Origin: Promethearchaeota archaeon
GTDB lineage: Archaea > Asgardarchaeota > Lokiarchaeia > Sigyniarchaeales > SOKP01
Length of the DNA: 40,707 nt
Assembly (NCBI GenBank): GCA_019894715.1
Contig: JAGXOA010000214.1
Span: forward strand, 1-40,707
Direction of reading: 5' to 3'
Shown: positions 16,665 to 27,029 of the stretch, one piece after another
Layout: every line of letters starts with the position of its first letter
How positions within the stretch are numbered: the first letter of the stretch is position 1
The notes under the pieces: generated by a model
What the model was told of the DNA's origin: nothing
The model's database searches: none
The model's input: only the letters and a program-made list of their open reading frames with translations
Translations under genes and position numbers: made by a program

Positions 16665-18914
16665 TTAGATATCCATTAAATTTGGAATTGTATTTTTATG
16701 TAGATTTTCTAGCTCAAAAACATCCATAGTAAAATCATTAATATTAAGACCCGATATATTTATCTTTGATTTAGAAATTACCATTCCAATTTGATTCACA
16801 GAAATATTAAAACTCTTAGCTAACTCAATAATTTCTTTTTTGTTTTTTGATTCGGTTTCAAGAATAAATCTACCTACACTTTCACTAAATAAGAATTCAT
16901 CAACTCTCATTTTACTGTTATAGGTTTCATTAAATTGTAGATTTGCTCCAAGTTTATTTTTAAAGCACATTTCTGCTATTGAAATCAGAATTCCACCTTT
17001 ATTAACGTCATGATTAGCTTTCACTAGATTTCTTTTATATAACTCTTGAATAAATTCCCATCGAGATTTTATATTATCTTCATCGACTTTTGGTGGGGTG
17101 CCTCCTTCTAGATTATAGATAACAGAATGATATTCAGATCCTCCTAATTCAGCAAAAGTGCCTCCAACTAATAAGATGTCATTACCTGACTGTTTAAAAG
17201 GTAAAGTTATTATATTTTCTTTTCCATCAATAAGACCAACAATCATTATTATTGGAGTTGCTTTAATTGCAGTTTTTGTTCCTTCATCTTCATTATAAAA
17301 GGAAACATTTCCTCCAATAACAGGAATTCGTAATTTTTTACAAATATCTGCCATACCCTCAACTGCTTTTGAAAAATACCAATATGATTCTGGTATTTCT
17401 GGATTACCAAAATTACAACAATTGACCATTGCCAATGGTTTTGCTCCAGTAGCTAATATATTCCCACATACTTCCACTAGATTTCCTTTAGCACCATTAT
17501 AAGGATCTAAATAACAATGCTTTGAATTTGCTCCCACGCTTGAAGCAATGAATTTATCTGTACCAATTAATCTTAGAACACCAGAATCTCCATCTCCACA
17601 TTTCACAATGGAACGTACTCCTACTTCATGATCATATTGCCTATATATCCATTCTTTACTACAAATATTTTCGCTGGCTATTAGTTCATAAAGAATTTCT
17701 TTCATAGACTTAATAGGTTCTGGTGTTTCTTGAGATAAGAGATGATCAAGATAGTCAGGTTTTTTTTTTTCTCGTTCGGCAATGGGTGATTCTGATAATG
17801 CTTTAGCTGGCAGTTTTACAATAAAATCATCCTTATTATAGACTTTTAACACTTTTGAGTCGTCAGTTCGACCTATGACTGCATGTGGGGTTTCAAATTT
17901 CCTAAATACATTTAATACTGTTTCTAAACCTTCTGGTTTAACGATAAAAGCCATTCTTTCTTGAGATTCTGATAGCATTATTTCAAATGAATTCATATTT
18001 GGTTCTCTTGTAAATATTTTATTTATATCTATATTTGCTCCGGTTCCCCCATCTCCCGTTAATTCACTAAGAGCACAAGATAATCCCCCACCACCTAAAT
18101 CTTTAAGCCCTCTAATATAACCTGTTTTAATCGCCTCGAGAGTTGCTTCAATTATTAATTTTTTTGTAAAAGGATCTCCTATTTGTACTGCTGGACGATC
18201 CTCTTCAGATTCATCAGTTAATGTTCTGGATGCAAATGTAACTCCATGAATTCCATCTTTTCCAGTTGATCCTCCCATTAAGATTACATAATCTCCTGGA
18301 TTATATGCTCTGCTTGGAGCATGTTTAAAATCTTCTATTGTACCTAAACCGATACAAGCAACATTTACTAAACAATTATTTTGAAAACTCTTATCAAATT
18401 CCACTTCTCCTCCAATTGTAGGAATTCCTGTACAATTCCCATAGTCAGCTATCCCTTTAACAACATATTTTAATAACCATTGAGAATGAGGATTATTCTT
18501 TAGAGATCCAAATCTTAGAGGGTCTAATAGAGCAATTGGTCTTGCTCCCATACATAAAATATCTCGAATTATTCCCCCAATTCCTGTAGCTGCACCATGA
18601 TATGGTTCTATCGCAGAAGGATGATTATGAGATTCAATTCTGAATGCAAGACAATATCCATCTCCAATATCAATAACACCTGCATCTTGTCCAGGACCTG
18701 CTAGAACATAATCATAATTTTTTTCAGCATCTTCAAACATTCTCAATTTTGGGCGGGATGACTTATAGGAACAATGTTCACTGTACATCACATCAAACAT
18801 TCCATATTCAGTAAAGGTTGGTTCGTGATCCAATTCTTTTCTAATAAAACCAATTTCATCTTGGGTTAAATCAACATGTAATTCCTTTCCTTCTTTATTA
18901 ATTATTTTTGGCAA
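16665..18914 (-). CDS. purL: Phosphoribosylformylglycinamidine synthase subunit PurL
   Basis: Synthetase subunit of the fourth step of purine synthesis, turning FGAR into FGAM with ATP and ammonia from PurQ. It is the 749-residue small form that works with PurS and PurQ. Motifs include the N-terminal YSEHCSYKSSRPKL, ESHNHPSAIEPYHGAATGIG (ATP and metal site), GGSTGKDGIHG and LKDLGGGGLSCALSE, followed by a second half of like fold. The start is TTG at 18914, with AGG exactly 9 nt upstream, 3 nt after the purQ stop. An ATT one base upstream is out of frame. Confidence 0.97.
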   Translation of the reverse strand: MPKIINKEGKELHVDLTQDEIGFIRKELDHEPTFTEYGMFDVMYSEHCSYKSSRPKLRMFEDAEKNYDYVLAGPGQDAGVIDIGDGYCLAFRIESHNHPSAIEPYHGAATGIGGIIRDILCMGARPIALLDPLRFGSLKNNPHSQWLLKYVVKGIADYGNCTGIPTIGGEVEFDKSFQNNCLVNVACIGLGTIEDFKHAPSRAYNPGDYVILMGGSTGKDGIHGVTFASRTLTDESEEDRPAVQIGDPFTKKLIIEATLEAIKTGYIRGLKDLGGGGLSCALSELTGDGGTGANIDINKIFTREPNMNSFEIMLSESQERMAFIVKPEGLETVLNVFRKFETPHAVIGRTDDSKVLKVYNKDDFIVKLPAKALSESPIAEREKKKPDYLDHLLSQETPEPIKSMKEILYELIASENICSKEWIYRQYDHEVGVRSIVKCGDGDSGVLRLIGTDKFIASSVGANSKHCYLDPYNGAKGNLVEVCGNILATGAKPLAMVNCCNFGNPEIPESYWYFSKAVEGMADICKKLRIPVIGGNVSFYNEDEGTKTAIKATPIIMIVGLIDGKENIITLPFKQSGNDILLVGGTFAELGGSEYHSVIYNLEGGTPPKVDEDNIKSRWEFIQELYKRNLVKANHDVNKGGILISIAEMCFKNKLGANLQFNETYNSKMRVDEFLFSESVGRFILETESKNKKEIIELAKSFNISVNQIGMVISKSKINISGLNINDFTMDVFELENLHKNTIPNLMDI

Positions 18915-18917
18915 TAT

Positions 18918-19625
18918 TTAGGACCTCTTCTCTATAAAATTTTTCATACTCTCAAAAAATAATCTTCCATGTGTTGTACTTTCTGGACTTAAAATAGATT
19001 CTGAAGCTCTTTCTGGATGTGGCATTAATCCTAAACATTTTTGTTCTAAATCACATACTCCAGCTATATTTTCCAAGGAACCATTTGGGTTTGAACTTTC
19101 TCCCATTTCTCCATTACTATCAACATATTTAAACACAATTTGATTATTATCTTCCAATTCCTTTAAATTATCTGTGAAATATCTTCCTTCTCCATGAGCT
19201 ATTGGAATATTTAGAATACTACCTGACTTCATTTGATTAGTAAATGCTGTTTGGTTGTTTTCTACTCTTATTTTAATCCATTTGCAAATAAATTTAAGTG
19301 AATCATTTTGTAATAGAGCACCTGGAAGAAGCTGTGCCTCTGTTAAAATTTGAAAACCATTACATATTCCTATTATAGGCTTATCCTCTTTTAACATTTG
19401 ACGGGCTTCATCTATAGCAGGACTATGCGCAGCAATTATACCTGATCTTAAATAATCTCCAAAAGAAAAACCACCAGGTAATATTGCTCCATCAAATTGT
19501 GATCCTTTAAAATCATTATGCCAGATTAACTTAGTTTCTATACTCATTACATTATTTAATACATGTAATGCATCTAAATCACAATTAGAACCAGGAAATT
19601 GAATAATTGCTATTTTAATATTCAT
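18918..19625 (-). CDS. purQ: Phosphoribosylformylglycinamidine synthase subunit PurQ
   Basis: Glutaminase subunit that feeds ammonia to PurL. It is a class I amidotransferase fold with the nucleophile in IGICNGFQIL (Cys at about 88), the oxyanion loop GGFSFGDYLRSG and the catalytic His/Glu in MPHPERASE near the C-terminus. At 235 residues it is of usual length. It starts at ATG 19625, 6 nt after the purS stop, within the purS-purQ-purL operon. Confidence 0.97.
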   Translation of the reverse strand: MNIKIAIIQFPGSNCDLDALHVLNNVMSIETKLIWHNDFKGSQFDGAILPGGFSFGDYLRSGIIAAHSPAIDEARQMLKEDKPIIGICNGFQILTEAQLLPGALLQNDSLKFICKWIKIRVENNQTAFTNQMKSGSILNIPIAHGEGRYFTDNLKELEDNNQIVFKYVDSNGEMGESSNPNGSLENIAGVCDLEQKCLGLMPHPERASESILSPESTTHGRLFFESMKNFIEKRS

Positions 19626-19631
19626 AATTCT

Positions 19632-19901
19632 CTACTGATTTGCTTCAGTTACATTTAAAATATTTAGCTTTTGAGTAACTGGATTATATATCCTTAAATC
19701 ATTACACATTTGGACAATAATATCCTTTGCTGAATCTTTATCTTCTGCTTGAAGAGAAATTTTTAAATATTGACCGCTTCTAACATGGGATACCATATCA
19801 TATCCTTTTTTAGCGATTAAATCTCTCTGAATTGTATCGGCAACGGGATCTCTAGCTGCTGACTTCAGAGTCATTACAATCTCAACAATGAAGCTATTCA
19901 T
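19632..19901 (-). CDS. purS: Phosphoribosylformylglycinamidine synthase subunit PurS
   Basis: Small subunit that bridges PurL and PurQ in the FGAM synthase complex. It is an 89-residue ferredoxin-like protein with the family signature DPVADTIQRDLIAKKGYDMV and the strand GQYLKISLQAED. Family members often begin near Val-8, so ATG codon 10 is an alternative start. It is the first gene of the tight purSQL operon. Confidence 0.93.
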   Translation of the reverse strand: MNSFIVEIVMTLKSAARDPVADTIQRDLIAKKGYDMVSHVRSGQYLKISLQAEDKDSAKDIIVQMCNDLRIYNPVTQKLNILNVTEANQ

Positions 19902-20021
19902 ATTAAATGTAATTAATAATGAAATATAAGATGAATTATTAGTAATAAAATAAAGAAAAGCATTAAAAAGAGAGCTTAAAACTTCTTAACTTTTCTTAAT
20001 TAATGAATTTTGTTATAAAAA

Positions 20022-20219
20022 TTAAAATAAACTTATCAGTATCAGCAATAAGAACGCCCCTGCTAAAAATTGGAAGCTTCTTTTTAAATAAAATGGCATA
20101 TCTTGTTTTTTTGCATTTCGATTTTCATTTTTATTTAATTTTTTTATATCTATAAATAAATAGAAAAATCCTATTATAGTACAAATAAAAACCAATATCA
20201 ATAATATAAAAACAATCAT
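20022..20219 (-). CDS. Small two-helix membrane protein
   Basis: A 65-residue protein with hydrophobic segments at about 2-24 and 48-65, joined by a Lys/Asn-rich loop that should be cytoplasmic. It lies between purC and purS on the same strand with gaps of more than 100 nt on each side, so it need not be part of that operon. Function unknown. Confidence 0.55.
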   Translation of the reverse strand: MIVFILLILVFICTIIGFFYLFIDIKKLNKNENRNAKKQDMPFYLKRSFQFLAGAFLLLILISLF

Positions 20220-20375
20220 AAAATTACAACTAATTTATAGAAATAAATAAAATCTTATAAAAATCACCAATTTCTAATTTAGCCATCAATCTTTTTTGAA
20301 TTACTTAATATTCAAAAAAAATTCAATTGATAAAATACTAGCAAAAATATTATAATAAACAATATTTTATCCGTT

Positions 20376-21353
20376 TTATAGTAAATTTACATTTCTGAGA
20401 TTTTCTTCAATTCTTTCTGTTACATTAGAAATTTTCAGTATAAACTCAGATCCTGTTATTTTTGCATAACTTTTCATATACCTTTTTACTAATTCAATTT
20501 TAATATCTTCTGAAATTGGCGGAATTTCTTGATCTGGTTTTATATTTGGAAAAATATCTGGATATGTATTCATTAACCATCCTCGAAAAATTTCTTTATC
20601 TAAGATTTCTGGCTCCTCATTATTATCAAATTTATCTTGATATGAATCAAGAATCCAAAATCTTGAAGAGTCTTGAGTATGAATTTCATCAATTACCATT
20701 AGTTCACCATCTTTAATTCCAAATTCATATTTTGTATCAACCAGTATAAGACCATTTTTTTTACAGTATTCTTGACCAAATTTAAATAATTTAATTGCTG
20801 CTTCTTCCATTTTTTCATAAACTTCTTTATCTACCATTTTTTCATTTACTATCTGTTCTCGAGCAATATATATGTCATGGCCAGATTCCGCTTTTGTAGA
20901 AGGAGTCACTAAAATATCATCTAAGATCTGATTTTTTCTCATTCCTTTTGGAGGCATTATTCCAGAAGTGGGTAATCCTTTTTCATAATTTCTCCATGAA
21001 GTTCCAGTTAGATACGCTCTTATTATTATTTCAATAGGGATAGATTCACATTGATGAACAATTGAAACATTAGGATCCAGATTTTTTATGATATGATTTT
21101 TAACAATATTTTTTGTTTTTTCAAACCAAAAGGATGAAACTTGATTGAGCATTTGTCCTTTGAAGGGGATTGTAGTTATAACTCTATCAAAAGCAGAGAG
21201 TCTATCTGTAGCAATAATAATTCTTTTATCATTTAATATGTAATTATCTCTTACTTTACCACGATATAATTTACCTAGAGATGAAAAATTAGTCTTTTCT
21301 AACGTATTTCTTAATTGTTGCTTTATAATACTATTGATATTATTTTGATCCAT
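20376..21353 (-). CDS. purC: SAICAR synthetase PurC
   Basis: Joins aspartate to CAIR with ATP in purine synthesis. Motifs are LYRGKVRDNYILNDKRIIIA, TDRLSAFDRVITTIPFKGQM, then RAYLTGTSWRNYEKG and LVDTKYEFGIKDGELMVIDE. At about 325 residues it belongs to the longer subgroup also found in yeast. I start it at ATG 21353 (MDQNNINSIIKQ). The frame reaches ATG 21425, but those 24 residues are hydrophobic and not family-like. It is near purSQL on the same strand, with a membrane protein gene between them. Confidence 0.95.
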   Translation of the reverse strand: MDQNNINSIIKQQLRNTLEKTNFSSLGKLYRGKVRDNYILNDKRIIIATDRLSAFDRVITTIPFKGQMLNQVSSFWFEKTKNIVKNHIIKNLDPNVSIVHQCESIPIEIIIRAYLTGTSWRNYEKGLPTSGIMPPKGMRKNQILDDILVTPSTKAESGHDIYIAREQIVNEKMVDKEVYEKMEEAAIKLFKFGQEYCKKNGLILVDTKYEFGIKDGELMVIDEIHTQDSSRFWILDSYQDKFDNNEEPEILDKEIFRGWLMNTYPDIFPNIKPDQEIPPISEDIKIELVKRYMKSYAKITGSEFILKISNVTERIEENLRNVNLL

Positions 21354-21583
21354 AATAAGAATAAAAGTAGAGAAAATTAAAGAATATTTTAATAACAAGT
21401 TAATATTTTGGAATAGATGATGCATTTATTATTCAGAATAGTAGATAGAATCCTCTAATAATAAAATATCTAACATTTCTAAACAAATTAAATTACAAAT
21501 CCTCTAATTTTTAATTCTGTTTTCTAAAATCGATCAGAAATATCGAAAAATAATATATAACCAAAGAGAATGGTGGGTTAATA

Positions 21584-21958
21584 TTATTTTTTATAGAAAT
21601 TTCCATCATTAAATTCTTCAATAGAATATTTAACTCTATTTTTTTTCATTTTCTCAATAAAAGCTGATGTTAAATCGATATCCAATGAATTTATAAAGCT
21701 AACAAGATAAATAAAAACATCTGCTATTTCTGTTTTTATGTTTTTTAATATTATTTCATCTTGATATATTTCATTTTTATCTATGTTTTTAAATAAGAAT
21801 AGTTCTGATAGTTCAGATAATTCAATATTCATAGCTTGTATAAGATTCTTTGGAGTATGATATTTAGACCATTTTCTAAGATCTATAAAGTTTTTTATTT
21901 CTTTTTTAAAATACGAAATGTCAGTATTGTTATCATTTCTATTGATATCAACATTCAT
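21584..21958 (-). CDS. MazG-like nucleotide pyrophosphohydrolase
   Basis: An all-helical 124-residue protein. The metal-binding pattern is ELSELSELF (about 47-55) followed by EIADVFIYL (about 75-83), the ExxE...ExxD arrangement of the MazG/dCTPase superfamily. HTPKNLIQAMNIELSE is the typical entry to the active site. It likely hydrolyses a non-canonical or deoxy-nucleoside triphosphate to the monophosphate and pyrophosphate, a house-cleaning role. It lies near the purine genes but is separated from purC by 230 nt. Confidence 0.82.
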   Translation of the reverse strand: MNVDINRNDNNTDISYFKKEIKNFIDLRKWSKYHTPKNLIQAMNIELSELSELFLFKNIDKNEIYQDEIILKNIKTEIADVFIYLVSFINSLDIDLTSAFIEKMKKNRVKYSIEEFNDGNFYKK

Positions 21959-22213
21959 AACTATCTAAAAAAAAAGAATAATATGTTTTTTAGTTTTCTA
22001 AAATTATACTTCTAAGACTCGAGAATATCATGTACTTTTTAAGATTAATTGTATAATATTAAGAGATATTAAATGAGTATATACCCTAATATCGTTATAG
22101 GGATATATTTATGACAATCAGTTATCCTTAGGGGAGGAAAACAATCCTGTATTATCGAATTTTGTAATATCACATTGGGAAATATGAATTTCCTGATTTT
22201 AAGTAATATTGGT

Positions 22214-23041
22214 TCATTTAAGATTTTTAATGAAATTACAGATAATTTTATTATATAACTCTTTTCTTTGGGTTGGTCCAAAATGACCTGCCATATCTAT
22301 AACTTCTAAAATAGAATTAGGTATTTTATTATGTAATTCTTCTGACATTTGTATAGGTGCATAATTATCAAGTCTTCCACCAATAATCAATGTAGGACAT
22401 TTAACAAATGAGGGATTATATTCTTTTATCTCATTTATCATATTAAAAATCTGATCCTCTATATTCATATATAATTCTTCTTTTGTCATCTTAATTTTAT
22501 ATAGATTATTGGTTAATGCTTGAACTATAAATGGAATGGTCTTGTCTAATATTCTATCAACAGAATTTACTACTGCATCTAAGAAATTCATTCTTACCAT
22601 ATATGGAAGCAAATTATAAAAAATATTTCTAATAACATTATCTGTATTGATATAACCTGAATTAAGCAATACCAAGAACTTAATATCTTCAGGATGATTT
22701 TTGCAAATTAGTTGGGCAATCATTCCTCCTACTAAAGAATGACCTATTATTCCAATTGGACCACTAATATTTAAGAATTTCAAAAGATCTTCTAAATCTT
22801 TTATAATCTCATGCCTTATATTTTCTTTTAAATTTAAATCAACAGGGTGATCACTTTTACCATGCCCCAACGCATCAAAACAGATAACCCTATAATTGTC
22901 TTTTAATACTTTTATTTGTTCTTTAAAAAATGATACGGAAGATGCAAAACCATGAATCAAAATAATAGTATAATTAGTGGATTGAGGATTAAATTCTTCA
23001 TAATAGAGTTTGAATCCTTCATTGTTTAGATAATATGGCAT
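22214..23041 (-). CDS. Alpha/beta hydrolase
   Basis: A 275-residue alpha/beta-hydrolase fold. The oxyanion motif is ILIHGFASS (about 28-36), the nucleophile elbow GHSLVGG (Ser at about 103), the acid in GGRLDNYAP (about 223) and the His in DMAGHFGPT (about 255). It is probably a soluble esterase or lipase-like enzyme; the substrate is not readable. It is transcribed alone, with AT-rich gaps of over 150 nt on both sides. Confidence 0.88.
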   Translation of the reverse strand: MPYYLNNEGFKLYYEEFNPQSTNYTIILIHGFASSVSFFKEQIKVLKDNYRVICFDALGHGKSDHPVDLNLKENIRHEIIKDLEDLLKFLNISGPIGIIGHSLVGGMIAQLICKNHPEDIKFLVLLNSGYINTDNVIRNIFYNLLPYMVRMNFLDAVVNSVDRILDKTIPFIVQALTNNLYKIKMTKEELYMNIEDQIFNMINEIKEYNPSFVKCPTLIIGGRLDNYAPIQMSEELHNKIPNSILEVIDMAGHFGPTQRKELYNKIICNFIKNLK

Positions 23042-23211
23042 ATAAATTCTACTTATAAGAATATCTAATATTTTTTAAAATTAAACAAACAAAAAATAGT
23101 TTTCTAAGACAGCCTATATAAATTCTTATATATTTCTAGACTATAAAAAAAAAATCTTAACTAATAATTATAGGAATTTATGTGAAAAGCTAAGACATTT
23201 TATATTCCTAA

Positions 23212-24684
23212 TTAATGTATTGTATCTCCACTAATCTTATTTACTTTATAATGTCTGAATTTGGTTGTTGCTCTATCAATATTCTTGTTAAAAAATCCAT
23301 TTTTTAAAATATCATCAGGAAATAAATATTTAGCCATATGGTAAATCATTTCCTTACTCTCAATACAATTAAATAACTTTAAACATTCACAAGAATAAAA
23401 AATTTCACTCACTAAATCATAGTTTGTGTCGGTACAAAAGTCAGTAATTTCTAAATTCCTATAAATCCTCGATACTACGCTTTCTAAAATATCATGATCC
23501 TTAAGTTTGTTAAGCTTATCATCCATATAAGCAGAAAACAACACATAATATGTAGCTTCAGAAGAAATAATACCATCTCTAAATTGATTAATTCCTTCTG
23601 GAGTTATTCGTCTGTCAATCTCTTCTTTTATTGCATTGATTTTTTGTGTATCTATTTTATTAATTAATCCCAGAACGTTATAGAGCTTTAATATAACAAC
23701 CAATTGTGAGGTTTCTAAATTCATTAAATAATGTTTTTCAAAAAAGGATGCATCTGCTTTTATTAAAGTCTCTAATTTGCTTTCTGATAGATTTAGATCA
23801 ATTAATTCTATTGATTTAAAAAAATAATAAATTTGATCAGTAGCTTCTATTATTGCAGCATCAAACTCATCAATAATTTCACTATAAGTTTCTAATAGAA
23901 AATTTTTTACTTTTTCCTCATCAAATTCTATATTAAGAGCTTTTGATAAATAAAGGCCACAAAAGTAAAGATCTGGGTTTCTTAGAGTAACTAATGGTAC
24001 TGATTGTAACCATTCATCAATATTTTCCTTAAGATATTCTTTTATTTTTAAAAATTCAAACATTCTTTCTAAATTAAAAAACCTAATAATTCTGTAGATC
24101 ATATAAATTAATTGAAGCTTATCTTGTGGATCTTGAATATTTTCCAAACTTTCAATTTCACATTTGTGCTGACTAAATTTGTGAATTATTTTATCTCTAA
24201 TATGAATATATTTTCTGAGATTAGCTATTTTTTCTGGATTTTTTTCTAATAGATTCTTTAATCTTTGGAGTTCCATAATAACTTCGAAGTGTAGGATTCC
24301 TTTTGATTTCAATTGTAAAATCAAAGGTGCTTCACTAGAATCAACAAGATAATCTACAATCTTCTCTAAGAAAATCTCATAAATAATTGGAGAAATTTTT
24401 ATATTATATAAATCAACTAAGGAATTAAATGATTTTTTCTCATCATCTCTTATATATATAGATGAATCCAAAAACTTATTCTCAATTTCTTCTTGGGAAA
24501 ATCCTAGTTCTAAAAGCTTATTCGTAAGACTTTTAATTACTTTATCCAATGAATTGTCTAAATCTTTTCTACTAAAATTTATATTATTAATCACTTTCTG
24601 AAAGAAATTATCTATGTTACTATAAAAAGCTTCACTTTCTTTAATGTGTAAATCAAGTATATTAAAAAGTCCTTGGTAAATCAT
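23212..24684 (-). CDS. Helical protein of unknown function, possibly an alpha/alpha toroid
   Basis: A 490-residue soluble protein. The first 200 residues are charged helices (SRKDLDNSLDKVIKSLTNKL). The C-terminal 270 residues have helical pairs such as FRDGIISSEATYYVLFSAYM that resemble repeats of prenyltransferase or terpene-cyclase-like alpha/alpha barrels. No catalytic DxDD or zinc site is evident, so the resemblance may be only structural. The gene is divergent from glmS. Family not recognised. Confidence 0.55.
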   Translation of the reverse strand: MIYQGLFNILDLHIKESEAFYSNIDNFFQKVINNINFSRKDLDNSLDKVIKSLTNKLLELGFSQEEIENKFLDSSIYIRDDEKKSFNSLVDLYNIKISPIIYEIFLEKIVDYLVDSSEAPLILQLKSKGILHFEVIMELQRLKNLLEKNPEKIANLRKYIHIRDKIIHKFSQHKCEIESLENIQDPQDKLQLIYMIYRIIRFFNLERMFEFLKIKEYLKENIDEWLQSVPLVTLRNPDLYFCGLYLSKALNIEFDEEKVKNFLLETYSEIIDEFDAAIIEATDQIYYFFKSIELIDLNLSESKLETLIKADASFFEKHYLMNLETSQLVVILKLYNVLGLINKIDTQKINAIKEEIDRRITPEGINQFRDGIISSEATYYVLFSAYMDDKLNKLKDHDILESVVSRIYRNLEITDFCTDTNYDLVSEIFYSCECLKLFNCIESKEMIYHMAKYLFPDDILKNGFFNKNIDRATTKFRHYKVNKISGDTIH

Positions 24685-24822
24685 TATTATATCAATTAAA
24701 TTATTTATTAAGAAAAAATACTATCTCTTAAATATGAATAAAAATTAAAAATTTTATATTTAACTATTATATTTTCTTTTTTAAGATCTGGTACTTAATT
24801 TCTTATGGACATTTCTTAAAAA

Positions 24823-24890
24823 GTAAGAAAATTCTCTATTCTCAAAAATTAATAAAGTAAGAAAATTCTCTATTCTCAAAAATTAATAAA
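24823..24890. repeat. Perfect tandem duplication, 34-bp unit
   Basis: Two exact copies (24823-24856 and 24857-24890) of a unit beginning GTAAGAAAATTCTCTATTCT. It lies about 100 bp upstream of glmS, between it and the divergent gene at 24684. Exact identity suggests a recent event, or a duplicated regulatory site. Confidence 0.95.
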
Positions 24891-24990
24891 GAATTAGTTT
24901 TTTAGATAAAAATTTTAAGCGTTTTTATATTTTTTAAAATTAATATTTCTTAAATTTTATATCTGAACTTTTTAAATGAGGTAATGCAGA

Positions 24991-26835
24991 TTGTGTGGAA
25001 TTTTTGGTATAATAACGTCTGAAAATACAGAAATTGGCAAAATAGCACTAGATGGAATTAAAAGATTAGAATATCGCGGCTATGATTCTTGTGGGATTGT
25101 CTCTCATAAAGATGGGCAATTATTTATAAAAAAAGACTCTGGAAAGATACAAGAAATTCAAGAAAAATTGACACTTGATGATTTAATGGGTAATATTGCT
25201 CTAGCACATACTCGTTGGGCAACTCATGGCGCTCCAATAAAAAAGAACAGTCACCCTCATTTGGATTGTAAGGGTGAAATTGCTGTAATACATAATGGTA
25301 TTATTGAAAATTTTATTTCTTTGAAAAAAGAATTATTATCCAAAGGACATATATTTCAATCTGATACTGATACGGAAATAATTCCTCATTTAATTGAAGA
25401 ATATATAAAAAAAGGTATTGATTTCCAAAATTCGGTGATAAAAACTCTCAAAAGATGCAAAGGGTATGGTATCGTAATTTGTTATTCTAAAGAACCTAAT
25501 TTTATAATTGTAGCACGAAAGGAATCACCTATCATAATTGGAATTGATAGAGGAAAAGTAAGTTATTGTGCTTCTGATATTCCTGCTCTTTTACCCTATA
25601 CTAGAAACATCTATATTCTTGGAGATAATGAATTAGCAATATTAAGACCAGGAGAAGTAAAAATATTTGATATTGAAAATGAAGTAAAAAAAATAGAAAG
25701 ACCTCTAAAACATGTAGATTGGAATATTGATGCAGCTGAAAAAGGGGAATATGAACATTTTATGCTTAAAGAAATCTTTGAGGAACCAGATGCTTTAAGA
25801 AAAACTTTAAAAATACCTGAAAACGACCTTAGACTATTTGCAAAAGAATTAATATCTGCTGAACATGTGTATATAACTGCTGCAGGAACATCATATCATG
25901 CATCATTGGCAGGAAAATATATCATTACTAAATTTCTTGGAAATTATATACAAGAAATTGAATGTAGTGAATTAGAAAATCAATTAAAAGATTCTCTAAG
26001 AGACAATTCTGTTATTATAGCAGTTTCTCAGTCTGGAGAAACTATAGATCTTATTGAGGCAATTCGATGGGCTAGAAATGCTAAAAAAAATGTAAAGATC
26101 TTATCGTTAACTAATGTTGTTGGATCTTCAATCACTCGATATTCAAACCATACGATAATTACACAAGCAGGTCCAGAAATTGGAGTTGCTGCAACTAAAA
26201 CTTATACAACACAAGTCTTTAGTCTTGCATTAATTGGATTAGAAATAGCTCGAGAGCGAAATATTTTACAAAAAAAAGAAATTGAATTATATTATAACGC
26301 TTTGAAATCAACACCAGATGTTATTGAGAATTTTCTAAAAAAAACTAATCATTCAATCGAAAAAATTGTTGATAATTTGGAAAGAAATGCTAATTATTTT
26401 TTCCTTGCTCGTGGAATATCAATAGCTACCGCTAAAGAAGGAGGCTTAAAATTAAAAGAGGTTGCTTGTAGATTCATCGAAGGATATTCAGCAGCAAACG
26501 CAAAACATGGTCCAATTGCCCTAGTGAGAGATGGATTCCCAATAATTTTTATAGCTCCTCCCGATGAGACTTATAAGAGATTAATTGGTAATGTTATGGA
26601 ATTTAAAGCTAGAGGGGGGCATATAATATCTATTGTAGTAGAATCTGATGAAATTATAAGTGATCTAAGTGATACGATAATAAAGATTCCTCAACCAGCG
26701 AATAAATACTACAATCTATTTAGTCCGATTACTTTTATTCCAGCACTTCAATTACTTGCATATCATGCGGCTTTAGCTCATGGATTAGATCCAGATAAAC
26801 CCTTAAACTTAGCTAAAACTGTAACCGTACATTAA
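24991..26835 (+). CDS. glmS: Glutamine-fructose-6-phosphate aminotransferase (isomerising)
   Basis: Makes glucosamine-6-phosphate from fructose-6-phosphate and glutamine, the entry to amino-sugar synthesis. The N-terminal Ntn glutaminase begins CGIFGI, with Cys-2 as nucleophile, and has RLEYRGYDSCGI and HTRWATHGAP. Two SIS domains follow (ITAAGTSYHASLAGKY; VSQSGETIDLIEAIR), and the C-terminus LAKTVTVH is conserved. It has 614 residues. The start must be TTG 24991, since it places Cys at position 2; AGG lies 9 nt upstream, which sets the spacing rule used here. Confidence 0.97.
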   Translation: MCGIFGIITSENTEIGKIALDGIKRLEYRGYDSCGIVSHKDGQLFIKKDSGKIQEIQEKLTLDDLMGNIALAHTRWATHGAPIKKNSHPHLDCKGEIAVIHNGIIENFISLKKELLSKGHIFQSDTDTEIIPHLIEEYIKKGIDFQNSVIKTLKRCKGYGIVICYSKEPNFIIVARKESPIIIGIDRGKVSYCASDIPALLPYTRNIYILGDNELAILRPGEVKIFDIENEVKKIERPLKHVDWNIDAAEKGEYEHFMLKEIFEEPDALRKTLKIPENDLRLFAKELISAEHVYITAAGTSYHASLAGKYIITKFLGNYIQEIECSELENQLKDSLRDNSVIIAVSQSGETIDLIEAIRWARNAKKNVKILSLTNVVGSSITRYSNHTIITQAGPEIGVAATKTYTTQVFSLALIGLEIARERNILQKKEIELYYNALKSTPDVIENFLKKTNHSIEKIVDNLERNANYFFLARGISIATAKEGGLKLKEVACRFIEGYSAANAKHGPIALVRDGFPIIFIAPPDETYKRLIGNVMEFKARGGHIISIVVESDEIISDLSDTIIKIPQPANKYYNLFSPITFIPALQLLAYHAALAHGLDPDKPLNLAKTVTVH

Positions 26836-27029
26836 CTCTACATACAATTCCATTTTTAAATTTTCTTCTTATGTTCTTTCTTCTTTTTTACCAGTTTAAA
26901 TCTACTTTTTCATTCTTATAATTTAAGTATTGTATAATTGATTACTACTAAACCTGACATGCATCTTCTCTTTAATAAGTCATTAAAAGATAAATTAGAA
27001 AAAAGTTATTATTAATTTTATAAAGAAAA

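Noticed and set aside
22081-22110. Imperfect inverted repeat around CCCTA and TAGGG downstream of the MazG-like gene
   Set aside because: Arms are short and interrupted; could be chance, and no element ends or target duplications are seen.
22069-22281. A 70-codon minus-strand frame overlapping the alpha/beta hydrolase C-terminus
   Set aside because: It overlaps the hydrolase gene in another frame, lacks a ribosome binding site and reads as hydrophobic AT-rich filler.
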